A stretch of 64,000 nucleotides of DNA from JBCDCY01 sp039180875 (lineage in GTDB: Bacteria > Pseudomonadota > Alphaproteobacteria > Rhodobacterales > Rhodobacteraceae). The stretch lies in assembly GCA_039180875.1 (NCBI GenBank), contig JBCDCY010000001.1, forward strand, positions 372,001-436,000, read 5' to 3'. The notes below the pieces were generated by a model. It did no database searches and was not told where the DNA came from. It saw only the letters and a program-made list of their open reading frames with translations. A program made the translations under genes and the position numbers. Shown piece after piece: positions 21,634 through 30,572 of the stretch. The first letter of the stretch is position 1, and every line of letters starts with the position of its first letter.

Positions 21634-24600
21634 TCAGATGAAGTCGATGTCGCCCGCGTTCACCTCCGTCCCGGCGCCGAAGCGCGCGATCAGGGACGGG
21701 CCGCCGACGCCAGTGCCGTTGGCGTCGTAGAACAGCTTGCCGGTAGCGCTGTCGTAGATCAGTCGGTCGTCGGCATCCCGGGCCCGGGTGCCCTCGACGA
21801 AGGCCGCGCCAACACTGCCGCTCACGTCGAAGACGCTGCTGTCGAGCACGATCTTGTCCACGCCGCTGGTGAAGTTCTCCACCGTGTCGGTGTCGGGATA
21901 GCCGTGGATGTCGAAGGTGTAGGCGTCGGCGCCCCAGCCTCCGTCCAGCACGTCCATGCCGTCGCCGCCCTTCAGCGTGTCGGCCCCCTGGCCGCCGATC
22001 AACTGATCGTTGCCGTAGCTGCCCTCCATCAGGTCGTCATGCTGGCCGCCGTCCAGGGTGTCGTCGCCGGTGCCGCCCACCAGGGTGTCGTCGTGCCAGT
22101 CGCCCCGGATGAAGTCGTTGCCGGCGCCACCTTTCAGGACGTCGCGACCGTCGCCGCCCAGGACCACGTCGTTGCCGTCGCCGGCGCCGACCCGGTCGGC
22201 ACCGCTACGGGCCTCGATCTTCTCGCTCGCCTCGGTACCGCCCAGCACATCGTTGCGGTTGCTGCCGATCACGGCGCTGCCCGTCAGCTCCGGCCAGTCG
22301 GTGCCGATCGCGGGCTCGAGCCCCAGCCAGGCGCTGCCGCCGTCGGCGAGCAGGATGGCCTCCACCGGCTCGATGGAGCGGTCGAGCACCAGGATGTCCT
22401 CGATCGTGCCGTCGAAGAACCAGTCGAGGCGGTCGTCATCCTCCCAGCGCTGCCGGGTGGAGGCGCCGATCACGGCCTTCTCGCTATTGCCCCGCATGCC
22501 GGAGGCGAAGCCGGCCTCGCTGTCGGACAGCTCCCCGTTGACGAACAGGTTGATCTGACCGCGATCGAAGGAGAGGGCGACGTCGTAGGTCTCGCCCGCC
22601 TCGATCTTGTCGCCGGAATGCTTGAGCTCGACGCTGTGGTTCTCGCTCTGCAGCCGGGCGCGGAGATTGCCCCAGGCGTCGATGTAGATCGTCAGATGGC
22701 CCCCGTCCTTGTAGCCGGAATGGTCCTTCGAGATCAGCGCCTGGTAGCCCTCACCAGGGCTGTTGGCGGTGAAGGAGAAGGCCCACGTGCCCTCCGCCTG
22801 GGCCTGGCCCTGGGTGTGGCGGATCACGCCGTAGCTGCCGTCGGCGAAGGTGCCGCCGCCGTGCTGCAGCACCACGCCGGGCTTCTGGGCCGGGGCCGAG
22901 CCGCCGTCGGCGAAGTTGATCTTGCCCCATTCCAGGAACTTGTTGCTGGAATAGGCCTGAGGGTCGGAGCCGACGGGATCGCCTTCCACATCCCGCGTGT
23001 CGTAACCGTAGAGCTCCTCTCCGTCCGGGGTCTCGAGCGGCGCGCGCTCCCCGCTCGGCGCGACGGCCTCCTGGATCTCGTCGATCGTATTGACGATGCC
23101 GAAATGGACGCCGGGATCGGTGATGATGTCCTCTTCACGGACCAGATCGCCGTGCACGACGATAAAGCCGATTAGATCCTCGTCATGCGCCCCGCCATTG
23201 CCCTGTTGGGAATAGGCGCGGATGATCGAGACGGCGCTGTCGTTCACCCCGTCCTTGTCGGTGTCGATCGCCTGATAGCTGACCTCCACCTGGGCGGTGT
23301 GGCCGACGACGGAGATCTTGTCCTTGTCCGCCTCGAAATCGGCGATCACCTCGATGCCGAGGGCATCCACCCAATGGTCGTGCAGGCGCCGGTTCTCCCC
23401 CGCCACGCCGTGCCAATGGATCATCCGGTCGGGCATGGTGTGCTTCACCAGGATGTCGAGTTTGGCGTTGATCAGGGCCTCGAAGTAGAAGTGGTCGCGG
23501 CCCTCGCCGCCCACCAGCACGTCATCGGCCGCGAGCGGCTGGTCGATCCAGTCGACGAGCTTCAGATACTCATCATCGACCGACGGATCCGGATAGGTGC
23601 GGGACGGATCGTCGATCACCAACTGGCCGATCCGCTGTTCACCGGCGTCGGAGCGGGAGATCAGCAGGTCGTCGCCCGCCCCGCCGATCAGCCAGTCGCC
23701 GCCGCGACCGCCGTCCAGCGTGTCGTTGCCGGCATCGCCCATCAGCTTGTCGTTGCCGTAGCCGCCTTCGATGAAATCGTTGCCGCCGTCACCCTTCAGG
23801 CGGTCGTCGCCTGCCTCGCCGCTGATCGTGTCATTGCCGCCGCCGCCGCGGAAGAAGTCGTTGCCCGCCTCCAGCTTTTGCGGGCCTGAGGCCTTCTGCA
23901 GCGACCCGCCGGGCCCTTCGTCCACCAGGCGGTTGATCTGGCGATAGGTCAGCACGTCGTCGAGCGTGAAGCCGCCCCAGATGCCGAAGTCGGCGATCGC
24001 CCCCTCATAGGCGTTGGAGAGCTTGTCGTCGTCGGCGGCAAAGGTCGCGGCCGAGCCGTTCACCTGGGTGCGCGAGGTGTCCGCACCGAGCACCCAGGGC
24101 TCCGAGTTGCGGAGCATATAGGCCTCGGTCTGCTGACCCGGCGTCCCAACGCCGCCCTCGACCGCCGTCCAGGACCGGTCAGAGATCGCGCGGCCGTCTT
24201 TGAAGACCGTGATGCCGTCCTCGGTGAAGTTCACCGCAAGATGGCTCCACTGCCCCTCCCGCAGCACGTTGGGGCCGGTCTCCCACGTGGTGTTGGAGCC
24301 GCCGTCGCCCGGCGCCATGCGCAGGATCAGGCCGCCGTCGTCGGTGTGGCCCAGATGGAAATGCCCGCCGTCGTCGGTGCCGCTTTGATCGCGGGAGACG
24401 AAGATGCTCTCGTCCGACAGATCCTCCGGCCGCACCCAGAGGGCGATGGTGCCCTGGGTGATCTGGTACTTGGTCGAGGTCTCGATGAACGCGAACTCGT
24501 CCTCGCCGTTGAAGTGCAGCGCCTCGCCCCAGCCGCCGTCCGGCCCCCGGGTGCCGCCATCGGTGCGCAGCAGCGCCTGGTTTTCGTAGAGGCGATAGGC

Positions 24601-26496
24601 CTTGGCCGAGGGCCCGCCGCTCGCGTCGTCGTAGACACCGGGCTGGACCTTCTTGAAGCTCCAGAAGCCGAGCGCACCGGGCATGCTCTCGACATCCTCC
24701 TGGGGCCCGATCTTGTTGTTGTAGCCGTTGCCGGCCCGGGTCTCTCCCGCCACCTCGCGAAAGCCCAGGGGCTCAAAATGGTCGCGGGTCAGCTCCGGCC
24801 CGCGCGGGGTCGGGTTCTCGAACGTCACCTGGTCGAGATAGGGGTTGTCGATGTGGTTCTCGGGATCGCCGGTGATCTCGCCGATATAGCCGTTGAGCCC
24901 GCGGGTGTCGTAGCCGTAGACCAGCTCCCCGTTCACCTCGGTGACCTTGGTCTCGCCGATCGGCACCAGGGCCTCCGCCACTTCGGCGTAGGTCTGGACG
25001 ATGCCGTAGGTGACGCCGGCGTCGAGGATGATGTCGTCCTCGTAGACCAGGTCGCCGTGCACGATGATCTGACCGATCAGGTCCTGGTCGTGGGCGCCGC
25101 CGCCACGTGCTGCGGCATTCATGCAGCCGCAGACCGGCGCCCCGGTGCGCACGCACGGGCCGCCCTGGTCGGAATCGACCGTGATGATGGTCTCGAGATA
25201 GCCGTCCCCGTCGATATCGCGGTAGCTGATATCGCAGATATTGGCGGTGTGGCCGATGATGGCGATCTGGTCTTCGTCGCGGTTGTAGTCGGCGATCACG
25301 TCGATGCCGAAGCTGTCGACCCAGTGGTCGTGCAGCTCATCGTTCTCGCCCGCCACGCCGGCCCAGTTGATGGTGCCGTCGGCCCGCACGTGCTTCTGGA
25401 TGATGTCGAGCTTGGCATTGATCTGGGGTGAGATCAGGAAGGTGTCGCGCCCCGCACCGCCGACCATGATGTCGTCGCCGATCAGCGGCTGGTTCTCGTA
25501 GCCCTTGAGCTTCTGGCGCTCCCAGTTCACCTCGTCGTCGGGATCGCCGCGGGTCTGGGCGCCGATGGCCACCTGGCCGATGCGCTGCTCACCGGCATCG
25601 GAGCGGGAGATCAGCAGATCGTTGCCGTCGCCGCCGATCAACAGGTCGGACCCGCGGCCGCCGTCGAGCACGTCGTCGCCCGCGCCGCCCATCAGCTTGT
25701 CGTCGCCGTAGCCGCCCTTGATCTCGTCCTCGCCACCGGCCCCGCCGATGGTGTCGTCACCGCCCTGGCCGTCGATCACGTCGCGCTTCTGCCGGCCCAT
25801 CTGGAAGCCGGGATCGTCGATCACCTCTTCGCCGAGGAAGAAGGACGGGTGGTAGTCCGCGACCGGCACCGTCTCGACACCGGCCGGCGGGTTCATGAAG
25901 TCGTCGACGCTGCGGTAGAAGGCGCTCTGGTCGATCGGCATGCCGTCGAGCTCGACCATCAGCTCCATTTGACCGTAGGCGTCGAAGTAGAGCAGCTCGA
26001 CCTCGTAGAGCCCGCCCTCGAACTCCGCCACCCGCGCCGTCTCATCCGCCGCCCGGAGGTTCTGGAAGGAGGAGAAATCAAGCCCGCCGATCTTCAGATC
26101 GAAGCCGTCGTCCGACGTCACCTTGATCTCGTGCACACCCTCGGGGACGAAGATGAAGCCCTTCATCACCAGGCCCGACGGCCCCATCTCGAACGCATCG
26201 CCGTTGCCGCTGAGCGAGCCCGCGTCGTGGTCGAGGAACTCCGCCACCGTGGTGTCGCTGTCGCGGGCACCGTAGGCGAGCTCCGTCGCGGTGAAGCGCA
26301 GGTCGGGGGTGGCCTCGTCGATCAGCTCCCGCAGGTCGTCGATCGAGCGGATGTTGCTGCCCGGGGCATAGACCTGGCCGGCCAGGCCGGTGCCGCGCAC
26401 GGGCACACCTGAAATCGCGTCCAACGCCACGCGGGGCGCAAGGCCCGGGACCGAGTCCACGTCTGAGGCGTCAAAGTAGCGAGGATAAACAGTCAC
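21634..26496 (-). CDS. Large secreted RTX protein with LamG and PA14-like domains
   Basis: 1620 residues from GTG 26496; AGGAGGG lies just upstream of this GTG, whereas the ATG at 26511 precedes that site. Order: PA14-like domain (~85-195); RTX nonapeptides GGxGxDxLx (~240-295); module A (~295-505); LamG 1 (~655-850); RTX (~885-945); module B (~945-1140), equal to module A shifted by exactly 650 residues (DLLISRSDAGEQRIGQ); LamG 2 (~1200-1400); RTX (~1415-1535); acidic/hydrophobic C-terminal type I secretion signal ending DIDFI. Module A alone carries a Cys cluster (C421, C448, C456, C458). Exported by a type I system encoded elsewhere; calcium-folded outside the cell. The LamG folds suggest glycan binding. 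Catalysis is not evident. Confidence 0.88.
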   Translation of the reverse strand: MTVYPRYFDASDVDSVPGLAPRVALDAISGVPVRGTGLAGQVYAPGSNIRSIDDLRELIDEATPDLRFTATELAYGARDSDTTVAEFLDHDAGSLSGNGDAFEMGPSGLVMKGFIFVPEGVHEIKVTSDDGFDLKIGGLDFSSFQNLRAADETARVAEFEGGLYEVELLYFDAYGQMELMVELDGMPIDQSAFYRSVDDFMNPPAGVETVPVADYHPSFFLGEEVIDDPGFQMGRQKRDVIDGQGGDDTIGGAGGEDEIKGGYGDDKLMGGAGDDVLDGGRGSDLLIGGDGNDLLISRSDAGEQRIGQVAIGAQTRGDPDDEVNWERQKLKGYENQPLIGDDIMVGGAGRDTFLISPQINAKLDIIQKHVRADGTINWAGVAGENDELHDHWVDSFGIDVIADYNRDEDQIAIIGHTANICDISYRDIDGDGYLETIITVDSDQGGPCVRTGAPVCGCMNAAARGGGAHDQDLIGQIIVHGDLVYEDDIILDAGVTYGIVQTYAEVAEALVPIGETKVTEVNGELVYGYDTRGLNGYIGEITGDPENHIDNPYLDQVTFENPTPRGPELTRDHFEPLGFREVAGETRAGNGYNNKIGPQEDVESMPGALGFWSFKKVQPGVYDDASGGPSAKAYRLYENQALLRTDGGTRGPDGGWGEALHFNGEDEFAFIETSTKYQITQGTIALWVRPEDLSDESIFVSRDQSGTDDGGHFHLGHTDDGGLILRMAPGDGGSNTTWETGPNVLREGQWSHLAVNFTEDGITVFKDGRAISDRSWTAVEGGVGTPGQQTEAYMLRNSEPWVLGADTSRTQVNGSAATFAADDDKLSNAYEGAIADFGIWGGFTLDDVLTYRQINRLVDEGPGGSLQKASGPQKLEAGNDFFRGGGGNDTISGEAGDDRLKGDGGNDFIEGGYGNDKLMGDAGNDTLDGGRGGDWLIGGAGDDLLISRSDAGEQRIGQLVIDDPSRTYPDPSVDDEYLKLVDWIDQPLAADDVLVGGEGRDHFYFEALINAKLDILVKHTMPDRMIHWHGVAGENRRLHDHWVDALGIEVIADFEADKDKISVVGHTAQVEVSYQAIDTDKDGVNDSAVSIIRAYSQQGNGGAHDEDLIGFIVVHGDLVREEDIITDPGVHFGIVNTIDEIQEAVAPSGERAPLETPDGEELYGYDTRDVEGDPVGSDPQAYSSNKFLEWGKINFADGGSAPAQKPGVVLQHGGGTFADGSYGVIRHTQGQAQAEGTWAFSFTANSPGEGYQALISKDHSGYKDGGHLTIYIDAWGNLRARLQSENHSVELKHSGDKIEAGETYDVALSFDRGQINLFVNGELSDSEAGFASGMRGNSEKAVIGASTRQRWEDDDRLDWFFDGTIEDILVLDRSIEPVEAILLADGGSAWLGLEPAIGTDWPELTGSAVIGSNRNDVLGGTEASEKIEARSGADRVGAGDGNDVVLGGDGRDVLKGGAGNDFIRGDWHDDTLVGGTGDDTLDGGQHDDLMEGSYGNDQLIGGQGADTLKGGDGMDVLDGGWGADAYTFDIHGYPDTDTVENFTSGVDKIVLDSSVFDVSGSVGAAFVEGTRARDADDRLIYDSATGKLFYDANGTGVGGPSLIARFGAGTEVNAGDIDFI

Positions 26497-26992
26497 AGCA
26501 TCCCTCCTCATCGAGCTGACGCTTACTGCGACAACTCCTGTCCCGTTCGTTCGTCCAGAGGGGATGCGCGCCCATTATCGACGGCACCGTCCCCCCCGAG
26601 CAGCGACCATCGTCAGGCAATTCACATTGTGTTCAACTTGATGCCCGATTGGGGCGACTTGATGGCATTAGTGTTAACAGCCGGGCCCTCACCGCGCAAA
26701 GCCAAGCCGGCAGAAACCCGCCGGAACGCACCTCTCCGCGCGGCGAAGAATGCCGCCGTGGCAGGGGGTTAGGGCGCAAACGCCTGACAGCATGCCATTT
26801 GCGCCGCAGCCCGGCATCGGCGAAACTTCGCCAAGGGTGCAGCGCCCCACACGGTTGTGCTTCGACAATCGCCGGTTGCGATCGGACGGCTGTTCGGCGG
26901 CCGAGTCGCTGGGTCGGAGACACGCCGACTCACACGCAAAAGACCGCGCCGCCATCGCACCCGCCCCGCGCGTCACTCACCTTGCCTCAATC
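26497..26992. other. Intergenic between RTX and leucine operon
   Basis: About 500 bp between two divergent genes. Several frames are open, but none has protein character or a ribosome-binding site. It is somewhat less GC-rich around 26600-26670 (TCAGGCAATTCACATTGTG... TTAGTGTTAAC), where the RTX promoter may lie. I see no RNA gene. Confidence 0.4.
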
Positions 26993-27006
26993 TGAACGAT
27001 CGTTCA
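26993..27006. promoter_or_regulatory. TetR-type operator palindrome upstream of ivd
   Basis: TGAACGATCGTTCA is a perfect 14-bp palindrome ending 47 bp before the isovaleryl-CoA dehydrogenase start. This half-site type is common for TetR-family repressors of acyl-CoA catabolism. No such regulator gene is adjacent, so the repressor, if any, acts from elsewhere; CoA-thioester release is inference. Confidence 0.6.
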
Positions 27007-27053
27007 CTTTGCCGGCAAGGAATCGGGCCCACTGAGAGATGGGGAGATCGGTC

Positions 27054-28217
27054 ATGTTCATGGCGTCGATGAACTTTGCCCTTGGCGACGATGTCGAGGC
27101 GCTGCGGGACGTGGTGCACCGCTGGTCGCAGGAGCGGGTGGCGCCGATGGCGGCAGAGATCGACGCCTCCAACACCTTCCCCATGGCACTCTGGCCCGAG
27201 ATGGGGGAGCTCGGCCTGCTCGGCATCACGGTGGAGGAAGACTACGGCGGCAGCGGCCTCGGCTACCTCGCCCATACCGTCGCGGTGGAGGAGATGGCGC
27301 GGGCCTCGGCCTCCGTCTCGCTCTCCTACGGCGCGCATTCCAATCTCTGCGTCAACCAGATCCGCCTGAACGGGACGGAGGAGCAGAAGCAGAAATACCT
27401 GCCCAAGCTGATCTCCGGCGAGCATGTCGGCGCGCTGGCGATGTCGGAGGCCGGCGCCGGCTCCGACGTGGTCGGCATGAAGCTCAAGGCGGAGAAGCGC
27501 AACGACCGCTATGTGCTGAACGGCACCAAGTACTGGATCACCAACGGACCGGACGCCGACACCCTCGTCGTCTATGCCAAGACCGATCCGGGGGGCGGGC
27601 CGCGGGGCATAACCGCCTTCCTGATCGAGAAGTCGATGACGGGTTTCTCCACCTCGCCGCATTTCGACAAGCTCGGCATGCGCGGCTCCAACACCGGCGA
27701 GCTGATCTTCGAGGATTGCGAAGTGCCGTTCGAGAACGTGCTGGGGGAGGAGGGCAAGGGCGTCAACGTGCTCATGTCGGGCCTCGACTATGAGCGTGTG
27801 GTGCTCTCCGGCATCGGCGTAGGCATCATGCACGCCTGCCTCGACCATGTGATGCCTTACATGCACGAGCGAAAGCAGTTCGGCGAGCCGATCGGTAATT
27901 TCCAACTGATGCAGGGCAAGATCGCCGACATGTACACGGCGATGAACTCGGCCCGGGCCTATGTCTACGCCGTGGCGGCAAGCTGCGACCGGGGCGAGGT
28001 GACCCGCCAGGACGCAGCCGCCTGCGTGCTCTACGCCTCCGAGGCGGCGATGCAGCAGGCGGTGCAGGCGGTCCAGGCCATGGGCGGCGCCGGCTTCCTC
28101 AACGACAGCCCGGTCGCGCGCATCTTCCGCGACGCCAAGCTGATGGAGATCGGCGCCGGCACCTCAGAGATCCGCCGCATGCTCTGCGGCCGGGAGCTGA
28201 TGCGGGTGACCGGCTGA
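27054..28217 (+). CDS. ivd: Isovaleryl-CoA dehydrogenase
   Basis: 387 residues from ATG 27054, preceded by GGGGAGAT; an in-frame ATG at 27039 would place the ribosome-binding site inside the gene. It is an FAD acyl-CoA dehydrogenase that passes electrons to ETF. The catalytic glutamate is in GLDYERVVLSGIG, the location special to isovaleryl-CoA dehydrogenases rather than the C-terminal site of MCAD. AMSEAGAGSDVVGMKL and YWITNGPDAD are FAD/substrate segments. First gene of the leucine-degradation operon, behind the TetR-type palindrome. Confidence 0.95.
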   Translation: MFMASMNFALGDDVEALRDVVHRWSQERVAPMAAEIDASNTFPMALWPEMGELGLLGITVEEDYGGSGLGYLAHTVAVEEMARASASVSLSYGAHSNLCVNQIRLNGTEEQKQKYLPKLISGEHVGALAMSEAGAGSDVVGMKLKAEKRNDRYVLNGTKYWITNGPDADTLVVYAKTDPGGGPRGITAFLIEKSMTGFSTSPHFDKLGMRGSNTGELIFEDCEVPFENVLGEEGKGVNVLMSGLDYERVVLSGIGVGIMHACLDHVMPYMHERKQFGEPIGNFQLMQGKIADMYTAMNSARAYVYAVAASCDRGEVTRQDAAACVLYASEAAMQQAVQAVQAMGGAGFLNDSPVARIFRDAKLMEIGAGTSEIRRMLCGRELMRVTG

Positions 28218-28579
28218 TGGGGGACAGGTCGCATCTGCTGAACGCGCGTTTGGCGAAGCGAAAGCGCATGGGGCCGCGGGAGAAGAAGCGCGCGAGCCTC
28301 AGCCGCGACGGCCGGAACGATTATGGGCAGAGCGACAAGGCCGCGCGGAAGGCGATCCCGCGCAACAAGGCGAAGGCCAACCGCCGCATTCGGCGCGCGG
28401 CAGACAGCGCCGCCGTTGTTGGAGAGACGCCGCCGCCGCGGCTCGCAAAATCCCGCTGGCAGAAGGCGCCCGACCGGCGCCTCGGCGCGTACATCGCGAC
28501 GCAGGTGAGGGCGCGCGAGAACCGCGTCGGCGGCAAGGCGCGCCGCCACAGCGCCGCGACATCCGGGGGCATGTCGTGA
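28217..28579 (+). CDS. Small very basic protein within the leucine operon
   Basis: 120 residues, about one-quarter Lys+Arg, mostly helical or disordered (LAKRKRMGPREKKRA, KAKANRRIRRAAD). A short conserved-looking stretch is SRWQKAPDRRLGAYI. I do not recognise a family. The ATG shares one base with the ivd stop (TGATG), and the stop overlaps the GTG of mccB (GTGA), so it fits exactly into the operon and must be co-translated. Possible roles include RNA or ribosome association, or stabilising the enzyme complex; none can be argued from sequence. Confidence 0.7.
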   Translation: MGDRSHLLNARLAKRKRMGPREKKRASLSRDGRNDYGQSDKAARKAIPRNKAKANRRIRRAADSAAVVGETPPPRLAKSRWQKAPDRRLGAYIATQVRARENRVGGKARRHSAATSGGMS

Positions 28580-30183
28580 GTGCCATCGTCTCCCAAGCCA
28601 TCCCGTCCTCCGACGGCTTTCGCGCCAACCTCGCGGCCCACGCCAAGGCGCTCACTGAGATCCGGCTGGCGGCGGACGCAGCTGCGGCCGGCGGGGGGGA
28701 GCGGGCGCGGCAGCGGCATCTCTCCCGTGGCAAGATGCTGCCGCGGGACCGGGTGGCGGGCCTCCTCGACCCCGGCGCGCCGTTCCTGGAGATCGGTGCC
28801 ACTGCGGCCCACGCCATGTATGACGGCGACGCCCCCGCGGCCGGCGTGATCGCCGGCATCGGGCGGGTGCATGGGCGCGAGGTCATGGTCGTCTCGAACG
28901 ACGCCACCGTGAAGGGCGGCACCTACTACCCGATGACGGTGAAGAAGCATCTCCGTGCGCAGGAGATCGCGGCGGAGAACCATCTGCCCTGCATCTACCT
29001 GGTCGACAGCGGGGGCGCCAACCTGCCGAACCAGGACGAGGTCTTTCCCGACCGCGATCATTTCGGGCGGATCTTCTACAACCAGGCCAATATGTCGGCC
29101 CGCGGCATCGCCCAGATCGCGGTCGTCATGGGGAGCTGCACCGCCGGCGGCGCCTACGTGCCCGCCATGTCCGACGTCGCGATCATCGTGAAGGAGCAGG
29201 GGACGATCTTCCTCGCCGGCCCGCCGCTCGTGAAGGCTGCGACCGGAGAGGTCGTGTCGGCCGAGGAGCTTGGCGGCGGCGACGTGCACACCCGTCTCTC
29301 CGGCGTCGCCGACTATCTGGCGGAGGACGATGCGCACGCGCTCGCCCTCGCCCGCCAGGCCATCGCCGGGCTAAACCGGCCGGCGGGCGCCAAGATCGAG
29401 CGCCAGGCGCCGGAGGACCCGGCCTATGACCCTGCGGAGATCCCGGGGATCGTGCCGGCGGACCTGCGGACCCCCTATGACATCCGCGAGGTGATCGCCC
29501 GGATCGTCGACGGCTCCCGCTTCGATGCGTTCAAGGCGCGGTTCGGGGAGACGCTGGTCTGCGGCTTCGCCCATCTCCACGGCATCCCGGTGGGCATCAT
29601 CGCCAACAACGGCGTGCTCTTCGCCGACAGCGCGCAGAAGGGCGCCCATTTCGTCGAGCTTTGCTCGCAGCGGCGCGTGCCGCTCATCTTCCTGCAGAAC
29701 ATCACCGGCTTCATGGTCGGCCGGAAGGCGGAGAACGAGGGGATCGCCCGCCACGGTGCGAAGCTGGTGACAGCGGTGGCGACGACGGCGGTGCCGAAGG
29801 TGACGGTGCTGGTCGGCGGCAGCTTCGGGGCGGGGAACTACGGCATGGCCGGGCGGGCCTACCAGCCGCGGTTCCTTTGGACCTGGCCGAACTCGCGCAT
29901 CTCCGTCATGGGCGGCGAGCAGGCCGCCGGCGTCCTCGCCACCGTTCGCCGCGAGGGGATCGAACGCCAGGGTGAGAGCTGGTCGGCGGAGGACGAGGCC
30001 GCCTTCAAGCAGCCCATCCTCGACATGTTCGCCGAGCAGGCCCACCCGCTCTACGCCTCCGCCCGCCTCTGGGACGACGGCATCATCGACCCGGCCCGCA
30101 CCCGCGACGTGCTGGCCCTCTCCCTGATGGCCACGCTGAACGCCCCGATCGAGGAGACACGCTTCGGCGTGTTTCGGATGTGA
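28576..30183 (+). CDS. mccB: Methylcrotonyl-CoA carboxylase, carboxyltransferase subunit
   Basis: A 535-residue biotin-dependent carboxyltransferase of the crotonase fold, carboxylating 3-methylcrotonyl-CoA. VDSGGANLPNQDEVFPDRDHFGRIFYNQA is present across the N-domain, including the residues special to MCC-beta (FYNQANMS), and the C-domain has NNGVLFADSAQKGAHF and FLQNITGFMVG. The GTG start at 28576 overlaps the upstream stop. It acts with the biotin subunit encoded two genes downstream (mccA). Confidence 0.96.
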   Translation: MSAIVSQAIPSSDGFRANLAAHAKALTEIRLAADAAAAGGGERARQRHLSRGKMLPRDRVAGLLDPGAPFLEIGATAAHAMYDGDAPAAGVIAGIGRVHGREVMVVSNDATVKGGTYYPMTVKKHLRAQEIAAENHLPCIYLVDSGGANLPNQDEVFPDRDHFGRIFYNQANMSARGIAQIAVVMGSCTAGGAYVPAMSDVAIIVKEQGTIFLAGPPLVKAATGEVVSAEELGGGDVHTRLSGVADYLAEDDAHALALARQAIAGLNRPAGAKIERQAPEDPAYDPAEIPGIVPADLRTPYDIREVIARIVDGSRFDAFKARFGETLVCGFAHLHGIPVGIIANNGVLFADSAQKGAHFVELCSQRRVPLIFLQNITGFMVGRKAENEGIARHGAKLVTAVATTAVPKVTVLVGGSFGAGNYGMAGRAYQPRFLWTWPNSRISVMGGEQAAGVLATVRREGIERQGESWSAEDEAAFKQPILDMFAEQAHPLYASARLWDDGIIDPARTRDVLALSLMATLNAPIEETRFGVFRM

Positions 30184-30188
30184 GATCC

Positions 30189-30572
30189 ATGGACCGCACC
30201 AACATCAACGCCACCGATGCCCCGCAACCAGTGGGCGGGTATTGCCAAGCAATAAAGCTCACCGACGCAAAAGAACTCCTGCTCATCAGTGGCCAGATCC
30301 CGGTGCGGCCCGACGGGACGCTGCCGGAGACCTTCGCCGAGCAGGCTGCGCAGACCTGGGCCAATTTGGACGCGCAGCTGCGCGCCGCCGGGACGTCCCG
30401 GGAAGACTTGGTCAAAGTCACGATCTTTCTCGGCAGCCGGGAGCATATCCCTGAATATCGCGCCGCGCGGCAGGCCTATCTCGGAGACCATACCGTCGGG
30501 CTCACCTGCATCGTCACCGGCATATTCGACGAGGCCTGGCTGCTGGAGATCGAAGCAGTGGCCGCGCGCTGA
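30189..30572 (+). CDS. Rid-family (YjgF/UK114) protein lacking the catalytic arginine
   Basis: 127 residues from ATG 30189 (a GTG at 30180 is also possible) with the Rid trimer fold: GYCQAIKLTDAKELLLISGQIP, EQAAQTWANLDAQLRAAG and the C-terminal LLEIEAVAAR. In RidA the residue before the conserved Cys segment is the Arg105 that binds the imine's carboxylate (PARSC). Here the aligned stretch is VGLTC, so Arg is replaced by Leu and deaminase activity is unlikely. It lies between mccB and mccA, 5 bp after one and overlapping the other by 1 bp; role in leucine breakdown unknown. Confidence 0.85.
   Translation: MDRTNINATDAPQPVGGYCQAIKLTDAKELLLISGQIPVRPDGTLPETFAEQAAQTWANLDAQLRAAGTSREDLVKVTIFLGSREHIPEYRAARQAYLGDHTVGLTCIVTGIFDEAWLLEIEAVAAR

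Noticed and set aside
26649..27035. Coding frames in the RTX-ivd gap
   Set aside because: Overlapping frames on both strands, none with a start signal or family character; typical of GC-rich intergenic DNA.
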